Positions 54,214 to 64,000 of a DNA stretch of 64,000 nucleotides are shown here, in pieces. The stretch comes from Bimuria novae-zelandiae CBS 107.79. Its lineage: Eukaryota > Ascomycota > Dothideomycetes > Pleosporales > Didymosphaeriaceae. A program made the position numbers and the translations under genes. The notes under the pieces were generated by a model. That model was not told where the DNA came from. It saw only the letters and a list, made by a program, of their open reading frames with translations, and did not search any database. Positions within the stretch are counted from its first letter, which is position 1; every line of letters begins with the position of its first letter. The stretch is from assembly GCA_010015655.1 (NCBI GenBank), contig ML976659.1:484099-548098 (forward strand). Direction: 5' to 3'.

Positions 54214-54259
54214 CCCGAATCTTGGCAGCTTGTGCCGCACCTCAGCTCATGCCGCACCC
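54214..54259 (+). repeat. pogo left inverted repeat (46 bp)
   Basis: Perfect inverted match to 56287-56332. Contains GTGCCGCACCTCAGCTC. Confidence 0.92.
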
Positions 54260-54303
54260 ACCCATGATCAACACCAACTTCAACCCCTTGCATCTCCACC
54301 AAT

Positions 54304-56169
54304 ATGGATTCAATTGAGGCCGCGAGCACGGCAATTGAATCGCGAGAACCAGGAGAATCTTTTTCGTATAGAAAAGTCGCGAAAGATTATAGTGTTGTGG
54401 AATCTACACTGCGGCGCCGGCACCAAGGCCTCACAGCGTCGCGCGAAGACGGATACGCCAGACAACGCAACCTCAGCCATGAGGAGGAGATAGAGCTCTT
54501 ACACTACATCAAAACACTCACTGAACGGGGCCTGCCACCTACACGCCAGATGATCAAAAGCTTTGCCTCTACGATAGCCTGTAGAGAGGTCTCTATTGCC
54601 TGGGTTGATCAATTCACTGCCAAGAACAAGGAATCCTTGATATCTCGATGGACTGCCGGCATCGATCGTGATCGCCACGCAGCTGATTCCCCATATAAAT
54701 ATGAGCTCTACTTCAACCTCCTACGCGATAAAATCAGCCAGTATCAGATAGAGGCTCGTCATACATACAATATGGATGAGAAAGGCTTCCTGATCGGTAT
54801 CCTGTCTAGGTCAAAGAGGATATTCAATCGCCCTCTATGGGAGGCACATACTGTACGGCAGGCCATCCAGGATGGATCCCGTGATTGGATATCCCTGATT
54901 GCAGGTATCTGTGCAGATGGGAGCTGCCTTGACCCAGCCCTGATCTATCCATCCACCGCTGGCAATATACTGGATACCTGGGTTGAGGATATTGACCCTG
55001 CCAAGCTATCTACCTTTGTCACCTCATCTGATTCTGGCTGGAGCAACAATCAGATAGGGCTGGCATGGCTGGAGAGGGTATTTGATCGCCTTACCAAGGA
55101 GAAAGCTCGACAATCATATCGATTATTGATCCTCGATGGCCATGGATCCCATGTCACTATGGATTTTATCGACTATTGTGACCGCAATAGGATCTTGCTG
55201 GCCATCTATCCACCCCATGCGACCCATACGCTGCAGCCTCTTGATGTATCCATGTTCAAGCCTCTATCAACAGCGTATTCAAATGAGCTCACCTCATTTA
55301 TCAACACCAGCCAGGGGCTCATTGCTATGACTATGAGGGACTTCTATCGACTTTTCCAGAGGGCCTGGATCGATACGATGAGGCCTCAATTGATCCTCAG
55401 TGCCTTTGAAGCTACTGGTATATGGCCACTCAATCCACAGAGGATCCTTGATCGATTCCATCAATCAACACCATCTGATCGAGATACACCTGATAGTGAT
55501 ACCTCAGCCCTCAGCGCGTCTGATTGGCGTAAAATCAATCAACTCCTAAAGGCTGTTGTTGGTGTAGGAGGTGATAGTCAGGCCAAGAAGCTGAGTCAAA
55601 CAGTACACCATATTACTATCCAAAAACAGCTCCTAGATGAGGAGAACAAGCACCTACGAGAAGCCTTGCTCACTAAGAAACGCCGCTCTAAGAAAGGCAG
55701 GCCTTTACCCCTTGATCAGAGCTATGGTGGAGCAATATTCTGGTCTCCTAGCAAAGTACAGAGGGCACGTGATCTTCAACACCAACTTGATCAGGAGAAG
55801 GAGCAGAAGGAGCGTCAAAAAGCTGATCAGATAGAGGCCCGTAGGGCTAATCAACTACTTAAGGCTCGATTAGCTGAGGAGAGACGTGTTGCTCGAGTAG
55901 CTGATAGAGAGGCGCGTAGGCGCCAGAAGGCTGATGCGGCTATACAGAGACGCCTTGATCAACAGGCCCGCAGGGCCCAAAAACAACACCAACGATCGAT
56001 CAAGATAGCTCGATCAGCTCCCAAGATGCCCTCTACACCTCGTAAGCAGATTATTAGGCGTACAAAGGCACCCAGTGGAGCTGTAGAGGTAGTAGAGGCT
56101 GCATCACCGGCATCAACACCGTCAACCCGCAGAGGCCACCAGATCAGAACACCAAGTAGATATCGATAA
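54304..56169 (+). CDS. pogo/Fot DDE transposase, intact, DD35D
   Basis: 621 residues. The N-terminus (about 15-95) has the psq-type helix-turn-helix SYRKVAKDYSVVESTLRRRHQG and a CENP-B-like HTH (LSHEEEIELLHYIKTL...LPPTRQMIKSFAS). The DDE core has D158 in YNMDEKGFLIG, D278 in LLILDGHGSH and D314 in LQPLDVSMFKPL, with 35 residues between the last two, as in Fot/pogo enzymes. The last 150 residues are a highly charged Arg/Gln/Ala coiled coil ending in an Arg-rich tail, probably for DNA or nuclear targeting. It cuts and pastes the element at TA sites. The neighbouring dead copy differs at many silent and amino-acid sites, so they are not a recent duplication. Confidence 0.94.
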   Translation: MDSIEAASTAIESREPGESFSYRKVAKDYSVVESTLRRRHQGLTASREDGYARQRNLSHEEEIELLHYIKTLTERGLPPTRQMIKSFASTIACREVSIAWVDQFTAKNKESLISRWTAGIDRDRHAADSPYKYELYFNLLRDKISQYQIEARHTYNMDEKGFLIGILSRSKRIFNRPLWEAHTVRQAIQDGSRDWISLIAGICADGSCLDPALIYPSTAGNILDTWVEDIDPAKLSTFVTSSDSGWSNNQIGLAWLERVFDRLTKEKARQSYRLLILDGHGSHVTMDFIDYCDRNRILLAIYPPHATHTLQPLDVSMFKPLSTAYSNELTSFINTSQGLIAMTMRDFYRLFQRAWIDTMRPQLILSAFEATGIWPLNPQRILDRFHQSTPSDRDTPDSDTSALSASDWRKINQLLKAVVGVGGDSQAKKLSQTVHHITIQKQLLDEENKHLREALLTKKRRSKKGRPLPLDQSYGGAIFWSPSKVQRARDLQHQLDQEKEQKERQKADQIEARRANQLLKARLAEERRVARVADREARRRQKADAAIQRRLDQQARRAQKQHQRSIKIARSAPKMPSTPRKQIIRRTKAPSGAVEVVEAASPASTPSTRRGHQIRTPSRYR

Positions 56170-56286
56170 GCTGAGTAGATAGCATAAATCTATAGCCCTG
56201 ATTGCCCTCAACCCCAAGAGATCTCGTGATAATAGCACGTTTTGGTGTATCTACAGTATAAAGTTGCTGGCCGATCAAGCTTGTTG

Positions 56287-56332
56287 GGGTGCGGCATGAG
56301 CTGAGGTGCGGCACAAGCTGCCAAGATTCGGG
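56287..56332 (-). repeat. pogo right inverted repeat (46 bp)
   Basis: Inverted partner of 54214-54259; TA follows at 56333. Confidence 0.92.
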
Positions 56333-56334
56333 TA

Positions 56335-56640
56335 TGCGCCAATGACTGATAGAACACGTTAACTAGAACAGATATTAGTAAGACTTTTATCTACTAAGTA
56401 CTATGGGTGCAATTAAATAGTAATAATAAAGTCTTATAATATAATCTATGTAACGGGCTACGCCCAGTTATGTGAGCTTCGGCATGCTAATCCGAGCTTC
56501 GGAGACACGTATGTGAAGTTCGGGGTCAGAGGCATAACTTCGACCCCTCGTGATTTCATAAGTATTCTCTCTGGCATCTTTGGCTCCTCGAGCACCTCAT
56601 CCCTTACAATCTAGACAGTAACTTGTAAACTTAGTTTCCA
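56335..56640. other. Intergenic region between pogo and chitinase
   Basis: About 300 bp, AT-rich at first, then with repeated AGCTTCGG/AAGTTCGG motifs at 56.47-56.53 kb, possibly part of an old repeat. No gene seen; includes the chitinase 3' flank. Confidence 0.4.
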
Positions 56641-59600
56641 CTACCACTTCTCATAAGTCAACGGGAACGAATCCTTCGAGTCCGGTATAGTAAGCTCATG
56701 GACTGGTACATCAACACTTATGTACTTGGTGTCCTTTGCCGGTTCGACGCCTAAATTCGGTAGTTAGTGAACATTGAACAATGACATCGTGAGGTGTACG
56801 ACGAGGGTATTGCTCGTACCGTAAACAGGTTGACCACCGAAATACCCAATAGGCACAGGTGCACTTCTCTTGTTGCTATCGGGACTTCTGCTGTACGTGC
56901 TGCCCACAAAGTCAATGCGGCAAGTGAAGAAGACATTCCGCCACGTGGCAGTCCCTGCTTGGCCAGATGGGTTTGCAAACCTCCAAGTCTGGGCTTGTGT
57001 TACGCCATCCCAACACCAGCCATTGTAGTCCCGGAGAAATCGAAATCGAGCCTGACCTCGAAGGCTGACCGCGCACATGATCCAGGCGGCATTGTTGACC
57101 GCAGTGACCGCAGCACCATCTCCGTTGATCGTGCCAGCCGCAAACGCATTGCCAGGAAAGGAAAACGGTCCATTGAGCCTGTTGTTTACCAGAAATAATG
57201 TGAAGTTACGTCTGTGGTGCCAGCTGAGGCCTCGGTCGTTCTTTTCGGTATCCGAGACCCCCTCCAGCTTTACGGGCTGGTCATTGGCATACCTGGACAG
57301 TCTCTGCCGACCCGGATCGCCTCCCTTGGTCATACCACCTTTACGAAGCCATTCGCCGCTATTCCAGGGATACCAGGCGCCAGCACTGGCGTCAGAATTT
57401 GGGTTACCAGCATTGTTGAAGTACTCGGTATTTGTTTCGATGTGATTCATTAGATCATTGCAGTTGCCCTGAAGGTTCTGAGCAGGAACCGAAGCACAGG
57501 TAGCCGTGGCTCCAAGGGGATTTCCAGGATTGATGCCATTATAGCCGGCACCTCCTTCCTCAGTCTAGAAGCGCTGGGTTAGTCTTATGATCAATGTCGA
57601 TTTTGATTTTTGAACTCACAGTTGCAAATGGAAACTGCAATGGTAGAACACAAGATTAGTCTATATACATCGATTCATCTTGACCGGAGTATACGCACCT
57701 CGTCACACGAGCCTAGGTTCCCAGCGAGGAGCCAGTTTCCGCCCAGTGCCGCTTTCCAGCGAGCATTAGCCCCGTTGGCCCCAGGACATGGACTTCGTGA
57801 TGCCGCACAGACTTCACGGTTCCTTTTCGGCCGATTTTTTGGTTCGTAGCTCAAAGGGTACTGATTGGTGATGATTCCATGGTTGGTGAGATATCTGATG
57901 TGCAGAGCACCGCTTATCAGCCAAAGTTCCCAACCGTCTTCTGATCAAGTCAAATAGCATACCTTCTAATGGAAGTACATATCCCTGGGACAGTAACGGT
58001 GCCAGCAGGACCCGTTATAGTAGTATCCGCGAAGTTGCCGATGCAATTGTCTGTAGCTAGTTAGAAGGTAACACGAAGAGAGGAGGAAGACACTGACAGT
58101 AGAGCCTGGGAACTTTTGCAGGACAATCACGATTCTGGCGTCTTTCGAGCTCTTTGGTTGTGGGTAACCAGCTGCGTGGGCGGAAAGGATCTAGGCCTCT
58201 TGCATCCAATCCGTTGGAATCACAAGCAGTACTGCCAGTCGTACACTTGAAGTCTCCAAGCATAAACTCATCCTCTTCGCCATTCTCGGCACGAGGATGG
58301 AAATGTTTCGCCAGATGTGCGTGAGCATGCGACCGCTTGGTGATGTTTAGAGGTACTGCGAGAACACCCGTAGATGAGTTAGAGCTATTTCTGAACAGAG
58401 AAAAGGGCTCCAGCAAGGGAGATTTGTACTGGGGAGCCGAAACGTAAGCTTTTCCGAAGACAGGATTGGTGAGTGGCTCCTTGGGTAGCCAAGAAGGACC
58501 ACTGTCAAGAGCGCGAGCCTTCGAAGTTCCTTCAGGTGAAGACTTTACCACGTATTCGTAAATGGGTATTGTTTGCCAGTCCACGACGACGAATTCCTCG
58601 GACTTCCATGCGCCGTACAAGTATAACTGGGCATCAGCATCGAGCACAATTCGCCACCAAAGTTCGACTTTGTAACCATACTCCCAATTGCTTGTGAGGC
58701 CAGTGGTTTCGGCTGTGACGTGCGCTTCGAAGTAGAGTGTCGTGTTCATGTAAACTGCGACTTGAGCTAGAACCAGTGGCTCCTTTCGGATTCCTATGTC
58801 TCCACCAACCTTGATCCCGCAGTTGATTCGTGGTGTGACACGGAGTTGTAGACCAATAGTAGCTTGCACTCCCGCCTCAAAAATGGGTTGCAAGCCAGCA
58901 TCTTTGGAGAATTGAACCTTGTTACTGGCCTTTTCGCGAGTTTTATCGTCGTTGGGCATATACATCTCGATTGGATCCATGGTGTATTTGGCTCCAACCT
59001 TGAGGTTTCCAGCTACGGTAATCTTGCCGTAGATCTGCCCCAGAAGATCAAGAGACGGTCCAACAGTCGCAATGCCTTTGATCGAAAGACCGGGGTATGT
59101 GATGGTGCTTATAAGCTTCTTCACTTCACTCTCATACTCCAGTTGTGCATTTCCTCGGATCTCGACGGTAGAGGAGATACTTGGCTGTGCACCCAAGAAA
59201 ACGTACGTGTCGATGATGTTGGGTGGGACTACAGTACCGGAGAAGTAATAGGCATATCGAGTACCCATCTGGAGTCTCACATCGGCAGTGATATCTAGCC
59301 CAGCAGTAATTGTTACACCAGAAGGGTTGGCGCACTGAAGCCGGCCACTGTAGATGTTGAAGACTTTACTCAGACCCATTGGAAGATTTCCGGCACCCTC
59401 TTTAGTGATGGTGGTCAGCTTTTCGAGCCAAGCGGTGAATTTGCCCCACCAACGACGCCCTAGATGTGCTTCACGCTTGCTTCTTGGGAACGTCGCGGGT
59501 AGGACGCCACGCTTGCGGAAATCTGCACTTCCACGAGCGGCGATGTCAAACTCATCGTGATCTGTCGCATAGGAAGAGCTCTTTGCTTTGTCTACCCGTG

Positions 59601-62600
59601 CTCTCCACGAGTTGTAGTCCATTGTGGATTCGAATGGATCATCTGAACGCTTGTGTTTGGTGCTGCCAGGATCATCGGTCACATCGTCCCAGTAGCCCTG
59701 TAAATTCGTATAGTCGACACGCATGTTGACGGGGCCATCGTCTCGCCTGATGAGATTGAAGTTGTAATCAATTTTGACTCGGTAAATACCATTCCGGGGA
59801 ACGCCGTCAAATGCTCGCTTTCTGATGGCCCATCCAGGGAGGTCTTTTGGTGTGTATTCAGGCTCCATCGAGACGATTCTTGCCCATGGACCATCGCCGA
59901 CATGGTGAGGAAGCTTGATGATAGTGTCGATGGCCCCTTTGTAGAAGACCTCGTTGCAATGTGGTGAATCATGTGGATAGTTGCAATAGACGAGGAAATC
60001 TTCCTCGGCGTGGTCGAATGTGGCATCGAGCTGGGTCTGGTTGGTCGTGACAAAAGACCGCGGAACGACATGTACAGGCTCGTCGTCCGTCACGACAGTA
60101 AACTGCTTAGAGAACTGCTTTGCGATGGATCCAGGAGGACCATCAAGCATAACAAAACCGTATGGATCGTCTCCAGGGTCATCCTCTAGATTGTTAGGAT
60201 GAGTGTCTGCGTGATTGTTTCCAAAGTTGTTTGCCCATTCCCAGGTCACATCATCATCCTTGTCTGCATAAGCTTTGGCCCATAGATAAGCAGGGTTTAC
60301 CGGCCAATCTTTCGTGAACCGTGATGGTGGAGCACAACACAAGCCAAAAGGCATATTAGGATTGTCTTCGCCCAATGCGCAACTCGTGAAGTCTGGGTCT
60401 GATGCAGCAAGTTCGTGAGCCGGTTCGGTATAGCCTGCTTCGGTTATGCGTACCGAACCTTTGTAGCACATTCTGTTTTTGCATACGCCTAACTTGTCGC
60501 AATAGTCGGCCGGTTTATTGGGATAGTTTGGACAAGACCACAAGTGGCCGTCCCACTTTCCTTTGAAGTATTCGGGATCGTTCGACCACTTACAGTCTTC
60601 GAGAGCGTCATTCTTCGGGCAGCAGTAGGATCTGAATTCATTAGTCGATGTCCATCGTGATGAGACAGAGTCATAGTTTGATAGAGGGGCATACCTGAAC
60701 CATTCGTGTGTGGTAGGACCTTGGTTCCCTCCATTACCCTCACCCCTTTGCACCTTGCAGTTCTCACCGTCATCTGTATCAAACCGCTTTGCGACTTGCA
60801 CCTCGTCGTCTTTGCAATTACCGTTGTCTGACGAGGACCACTCGCAGTCTGTCCATTTACACTTCCGTAGGACTTCTGTTGAGTCGCAGCATAATCTCCG
60901 TTGTCCTGAACCGCATTCGCCATTCCCCCATTGATCAGTGGAATAGTCCCTATTCAGCTCGAACTGGGATGCACCGCATTCACCACTGCATCCGAATACA
61001 CTGCGCTCTGGTGCGCCAATCCATTCGCAATTCTTAGGCATGGCTTTCGTTGGACAGCAAATACGATTATACTGGCCTTTTTCGCAGGAGAATGCAAACG
61101 TTACATCTTGATCCATGGATAAAAGACTGTGGCCCACCTCTACAGCTGAGTATCCGGCGACACACGTGCTGTTCCCTTCCTCTTTCTTTCCGTCGGTGCA
61201 CCCGGAGGCCACATAGCAATTTTGACCGGTGAAGGCCGATAGATCGAAGGCAAGCTTGTCTCTTTCCTCTGGATTGAGTGAAGTGTCACGTTTGCCGGCC
61301 TTGACCGCTTCTTCTCCGAAGAGACCTACAAGCGCGTCATTGTTGGCCGTGTCGAGACCAAGCTCCCAGATCATGAGTCCTTTTAGGCAGCGCGAAAACA
61401 TGTACTTCTTTTTGCGCTCGAAAGACTCCGCATCGTCGTATGATATCCATTGATTGGAACCGTAAACCATGTATTTGACCGAAGACGCCTCGTCGTAGTG
61501 CACTGTAGCGCTAAGTTCTCCCTGCTTAGACAGAACCTCTGAGCATCGATACATCAGTAAAAAAGTAGAGCGGCGTTATGCTTGACTTGCCATTGTAGGA
61601 AAGAATTCCAGGTTCATTGGTGCAATCTCCCGCAAAGCCCGGACCATCAAAAGTGCAGCTCGGTGGCGTGGAGCAGCTTACATCCGTCATGGTGAAACCG
61701 CGACCATAGAACCCGTATCCCATCACCACCTTATCTGGACTGATGTGATTGCGCCACAGAAGATCGAGCCCGTCCTCAATCTCAGTGATATTAGTATGAC
61801 CTTTGAGATAAGGCCCAGTCCAAATGTTACCCTGATCCCAAAGACCGTGGATATCGTAAGTCATGACATTGAACCAATCCACGTGTTCCTCAAGCCGCTT
61901 GATGTCGAATCCTTTTAGATACCAATAACTGGCGGGCAGTGTAAGTGTTAGCTGCCATCCTGGGTCGTAAGAGTCGAAGGCCTCTCTGATCTCAGAGGCG
62001 AGTAACACAAGATTGGAAGAATCTAGTGGGGTGCCGCCGCGGTCGTCAGCCACAGGATATTCCCAATCCAAATCAACACCGTCAAGTGCGTACTTCTGCA
62101 TGTACCTGATGAGTGATTCTATGAACTTCCGACGGTTCGGAACTGTGGATGCCATGTCCGAGAAACGTGTTTGCGTGGGTGGGTCGTTGAATACCCATCC
62201 TCCGATTGCAACATTGACCCGGAGCCCAGGGTATATGTTTTTCAAACGAGAGACGCGTCCCACAATAGCACCGACCTCATCAGTAATCTCGTGATCAGCT
62301 GTGATGAACTCAAAAGCTACGTTGACGTGTGTCAACACGCCAGCGGGAATGTTTTCAGGCTCCATAGAATCACACGATCGGCCAGCGCTCCATGCCCCGT
62401 AGTAGGCGATGCGAACTTCGGCGGACATTGCATCGGTGCTCTCGCTACATGTTTTGCGGCTGCGTACTATCAGCATGCTATGTATTCCTAGTAATGAAGG
62501 ACTTACTCGACTGTACCACACTGAGACTTGTCCTCGTTCTGGCATTCGGGGGTGCAGTGCTCGCCATCAAAACCGCAAAAACCATGTTTACTATTACTGC

Positions 62601-62964
62601 TCAGCGCCTCTCATATCTCATCAGTCGGATTTACAAACCTGCAGCACACGTTCAAAGGACAATCGAAGTTATCTGGCAGAGCGTATTTACCACATTCTGC
62701 AGTTGCGTTGCAAGTTCCCTGGCACCCAATTTTACAAAACTCATCTCCGAAACCACATTTTCCACTAGAGCTACAGCACCCTGATTTACAAGGCTCGAGA
62801 GCATTGCACGGGGCGGCTTGTTGTGCCGAAGTCAACTGAACAACGATTATCAGCACGGTGAGGATCACCAATGGGACAGCGGAATCAGTCCATCTTTGGG
62901 TTGATATCCTCATCCTGCGGAAGAGAAGACAGGTCTTCGTGAATTTCGACGGTAAAGAAACCAA
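56641..62964 (-). CDS. Large secreted GH18 chitinase (killer-toxin-like, hevein-type chitin-binding domain)
   Basis: Ten exons: 62964-62639, 62596-62507, 62459-61591, 61538-60695, 60631-58098, 58050-57963, 57894-57699, 57634-57620 (15 nt), 57564-56820 and 56750-56641; the frame joins to 1,938 residues, or 1,921 if the Met at 62913 is used, which gives a better signal peptide. After the signal come a Cys-rich hevein-like region (CKSGCCSSSGKCGFGDEFC, then CGFDGEHC), and a GH18 barrel with the catalytic DGVDLDWEYP (acid E272 counted from 62964), YDEASSVKYMVYG and LKGLMIWELGLD. A Cys-Trp-rich segment (CCPTKAMPKNCEW, CKWTDCEW) and a long unassigned C-terminal domain ending DEFPFATTEEGG and YISVDVPVHEL follow. 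Subgroup C chitinases of this build resemble yeast killer-toxin alpha subunits. Intron 3 is GC-AG (GCAAGT). It should act on chitin outside the cell. Confidence 0.9.
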
Positions 62965-63668
62965 AGGAGTGGAATTCTATTGTAGTGGTAGTGGGAAAAA
63001 AAAAGGGAGCAAGCAAGTATCCCCAAGATCGGATGCGTTGTAATCCAATTTACCTTGCGATCAACGGAATACTGTTAGAAAGCCAAGCTCGTGAGATCGC
63101 GCCTCGTCACTACAGCACCATGTCAAATACCTGAACGCCAAATGCAGAGTATTGCGCGACGCATCCTCCCGCTAGTCAGGATATGAATGCCGGTACTCAC
63201 TACGGCACCCAGTTGTGCCTCAACCACACAGGAATCCTGTATCTCTACACCGGCCTCGCCGATGCTGTGCCTTATGCCTGCAGCAATTTACGTGCAGTAG
63301 TAAGGGGAGAGGAGAGTGTGATGCAGGAAGAGAGCCATGCAGCTGTGCCTCAACCACACAGGAATCCTATATCTCGCTTCGGCAGCAACACCAACTCAGG
63401 CCGATGTGCCAGCAAGGGTCCAGCCCGCTTTTTGTTGATAGCTAACTAGTCAAACTGTCTGTTTAGCGTTCCACAGTTAGCGCTAACCCATTTACGGAAG
63501 GTGAGGCTAAGCAGCACATGTTGCAGCCGGTGTAATGGGGTGAAGCCGCAATCGCTAGCAACTGTAAGCTAGCGCATATAGTCACCGCCCACATAGGGTT
63601 GCCGCCCACCCCACCAAAACACGACACCTGCACAAAACACGCGATATCTCTCCACAACGCTTATCAAA
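62965..63668. other. Region between chitinase start and right-edge transposase
   Basis: Contains the chitinase promoter on the left. A 25-bp direct repeat starting TGTGCCTCAACCACACAGG occurs at 63214-63238 and 63344-63368, 130 bp apart. From about 63.45 kb the sequence may be the left end of a pogo-type element (GTTTAGCGTTCCACAGTTAGCGC region), but its partner end is outside the window. No gene supported. Confidence 0.45.
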
Positions 63669-64000
63669 ATGGACCCCCGCGAAGAATCTATACAATTAGC
63701 TATCAGCGATTTTAATGCTGGCGTTTATCTAAGCCTACGCGCTGTGGCAAAAGCCTACAATATCCCTCGATCTACCCTACGTGGCCGGCTAGGTGGCGCG
63801 ACAAACAGCGCAGTCTGCCATCAAAATCAGCAGCGATTAACTCCTCTACAGGAGGACTTCCTAGTAGAGTGGATCCTCGAAGAAGACGCGCGCGCCTGCC
63901 CTCCCTCCCACGCTCGCGCCCGAGAAATGGCCAATCGAATCCTGCGTATGAATGGCGACAACCAGCCTGTAGGCAAGCTCTGGATCTCACACTTTATCCG
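63669..64000 (+). CDS. pogo/CENP-B-type transposase, 5' part (runs off the right edge)
   Basis: Open from ATG at 63669 to the edge (110 codons). MDPREESIQLAISDFNAG starts a psq-type helix-turn-helix (LRAVAKAYNIPRSTLRGRL), then a CENP-B HTH (RLTPLQEDFLVEWILEEDARACPPSHARAREMANRIL ... GKLWISHFI, broken here). This is the usual start of fungal Fot/pogo transposases (MDPxEE...); the DDE core would follow outside. It is a different family from the copies at 52-56 kb. Confidence 0.82.
   Translation, partial: MDPREESIQLAISDFNAGVYLSLRAVAKAYNIPRSTLRGRLGGATNSAVCHQNQQRLTPLQEDFLVEWILEEDARACPPSHARAREMANRILRMNGDNQPVGKLWISHFI

Larger units (their letters stand above)
54214..56332 (+). mobile_element. Intact pogo/Fot-type DNA transposon
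   Basis: 2,119 bp with perfect 46-bp terminal inverted repeats (starting CCCGAATCTTGGCAGC) and the TA target duplication at 54212-54213 and 56333-56334. Contains one uninterrupted transposase gene, 90 bp inside the left end. No sign of RIP. On structure alone it could be autonomous. Confidence 0.93.

Noticed and set aside
39327..56332. A complete Starship element
   Set aside because: The DUF3435 gene is dead and no matching boundary repeats or typical cargo set can be seen; the stretch is explained by separate smaller elements.
56440..56560. Solo LTR next to the pogo element
   Set aside because: Some repeated AGCTTCGG words and a TGTAACGG start are suggestive, but I find no second copy, end pair or target duplication.
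61526..62545. GH18 domain as a separate gene from the long ORF at 58057-61554 and from the hevein-like ORF
   Set aside because: Introns in phase (including the GC-AG one) join them, and the GH18 barrel is only complete when YDEASSVKY from the next exon is included.

Overview
This window is nuclear DNA of a filamentous ascomycete (Pezizomycotina; Dothideomycetes/Pleosporales is my inference). Reasons: short spliceosomal introns of 42-153 nt with CTRAY-type branch sites, fungus-specific families (HET domain, 3-carboxymuconate cyclase propeller, killer-toxin-like GH18 chitinase, DUF3435, pogo/Fot transposases), and blocks of repeats eroded into TA-rich, stop-riddled sequence in the way repeat-induced point mutation (RIP) does.

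Layout. 1-5.5 kb: 3' part of an AlkB-like dioxygenase with two Cys clusters, an MDR oxidoreductase, and the first part of a small 2EXR/F-box-like gene. 5.5-15.1 kb: a 9.6-kb hAT-type element (8-bp target duplication, CAG-starting inverted ends) that cuts that small gene in two and itself carries a RIP-degraded Ty1/copia retrotransposon with matched 269-bp LTRs. 15.4-19.2 kb: a decayed paralogue of the split gene and a three-exon HET protein. 19.6-27.4 kb: a compact set of five genes that reads as an aromatic-ring catabolic cluster: a protein with two EthD-like repeats fused to an enol-lactonase-type hydrolase, a 3-carboxy-cis,cis-muconate cyclase, an intradiol dioxygenase divergent from it, a carboxymuconolactone-decarboxylase-family protein and isovaleryl-CoA dehydrogenase.

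28-42.5 kb: RIP-degraded repeats in three nested layers (a LINE, a Ty3/gypsy chromovirus inside it, and a 3' fragment of the same LINE family inside the gypsy), then a dead DUF3435 gene and a 20-bp minisatellite. 43-56.3 kb: a barely mutated LINE with a tandem 5' repeat and ATGA-overlapping ORFs, joined to a Tc1-like DD37E transposase fragment; a 3.6-kb element with ~196-bp inverted repeats and two convergent genes; and two pogo elements lying end to end, the second structurally intact.

56.6-63 kb: a ten-exon secreted GH18 chitinase of about 1,920-1,940 residues with a GC-AG intron and a 15-nt microexon. The window ends in another pogo-type transposase running off the right edge. All spliced models were worked out by eye from splice signals and reading phase; each is divisible by three, but none is checked against transcripts.
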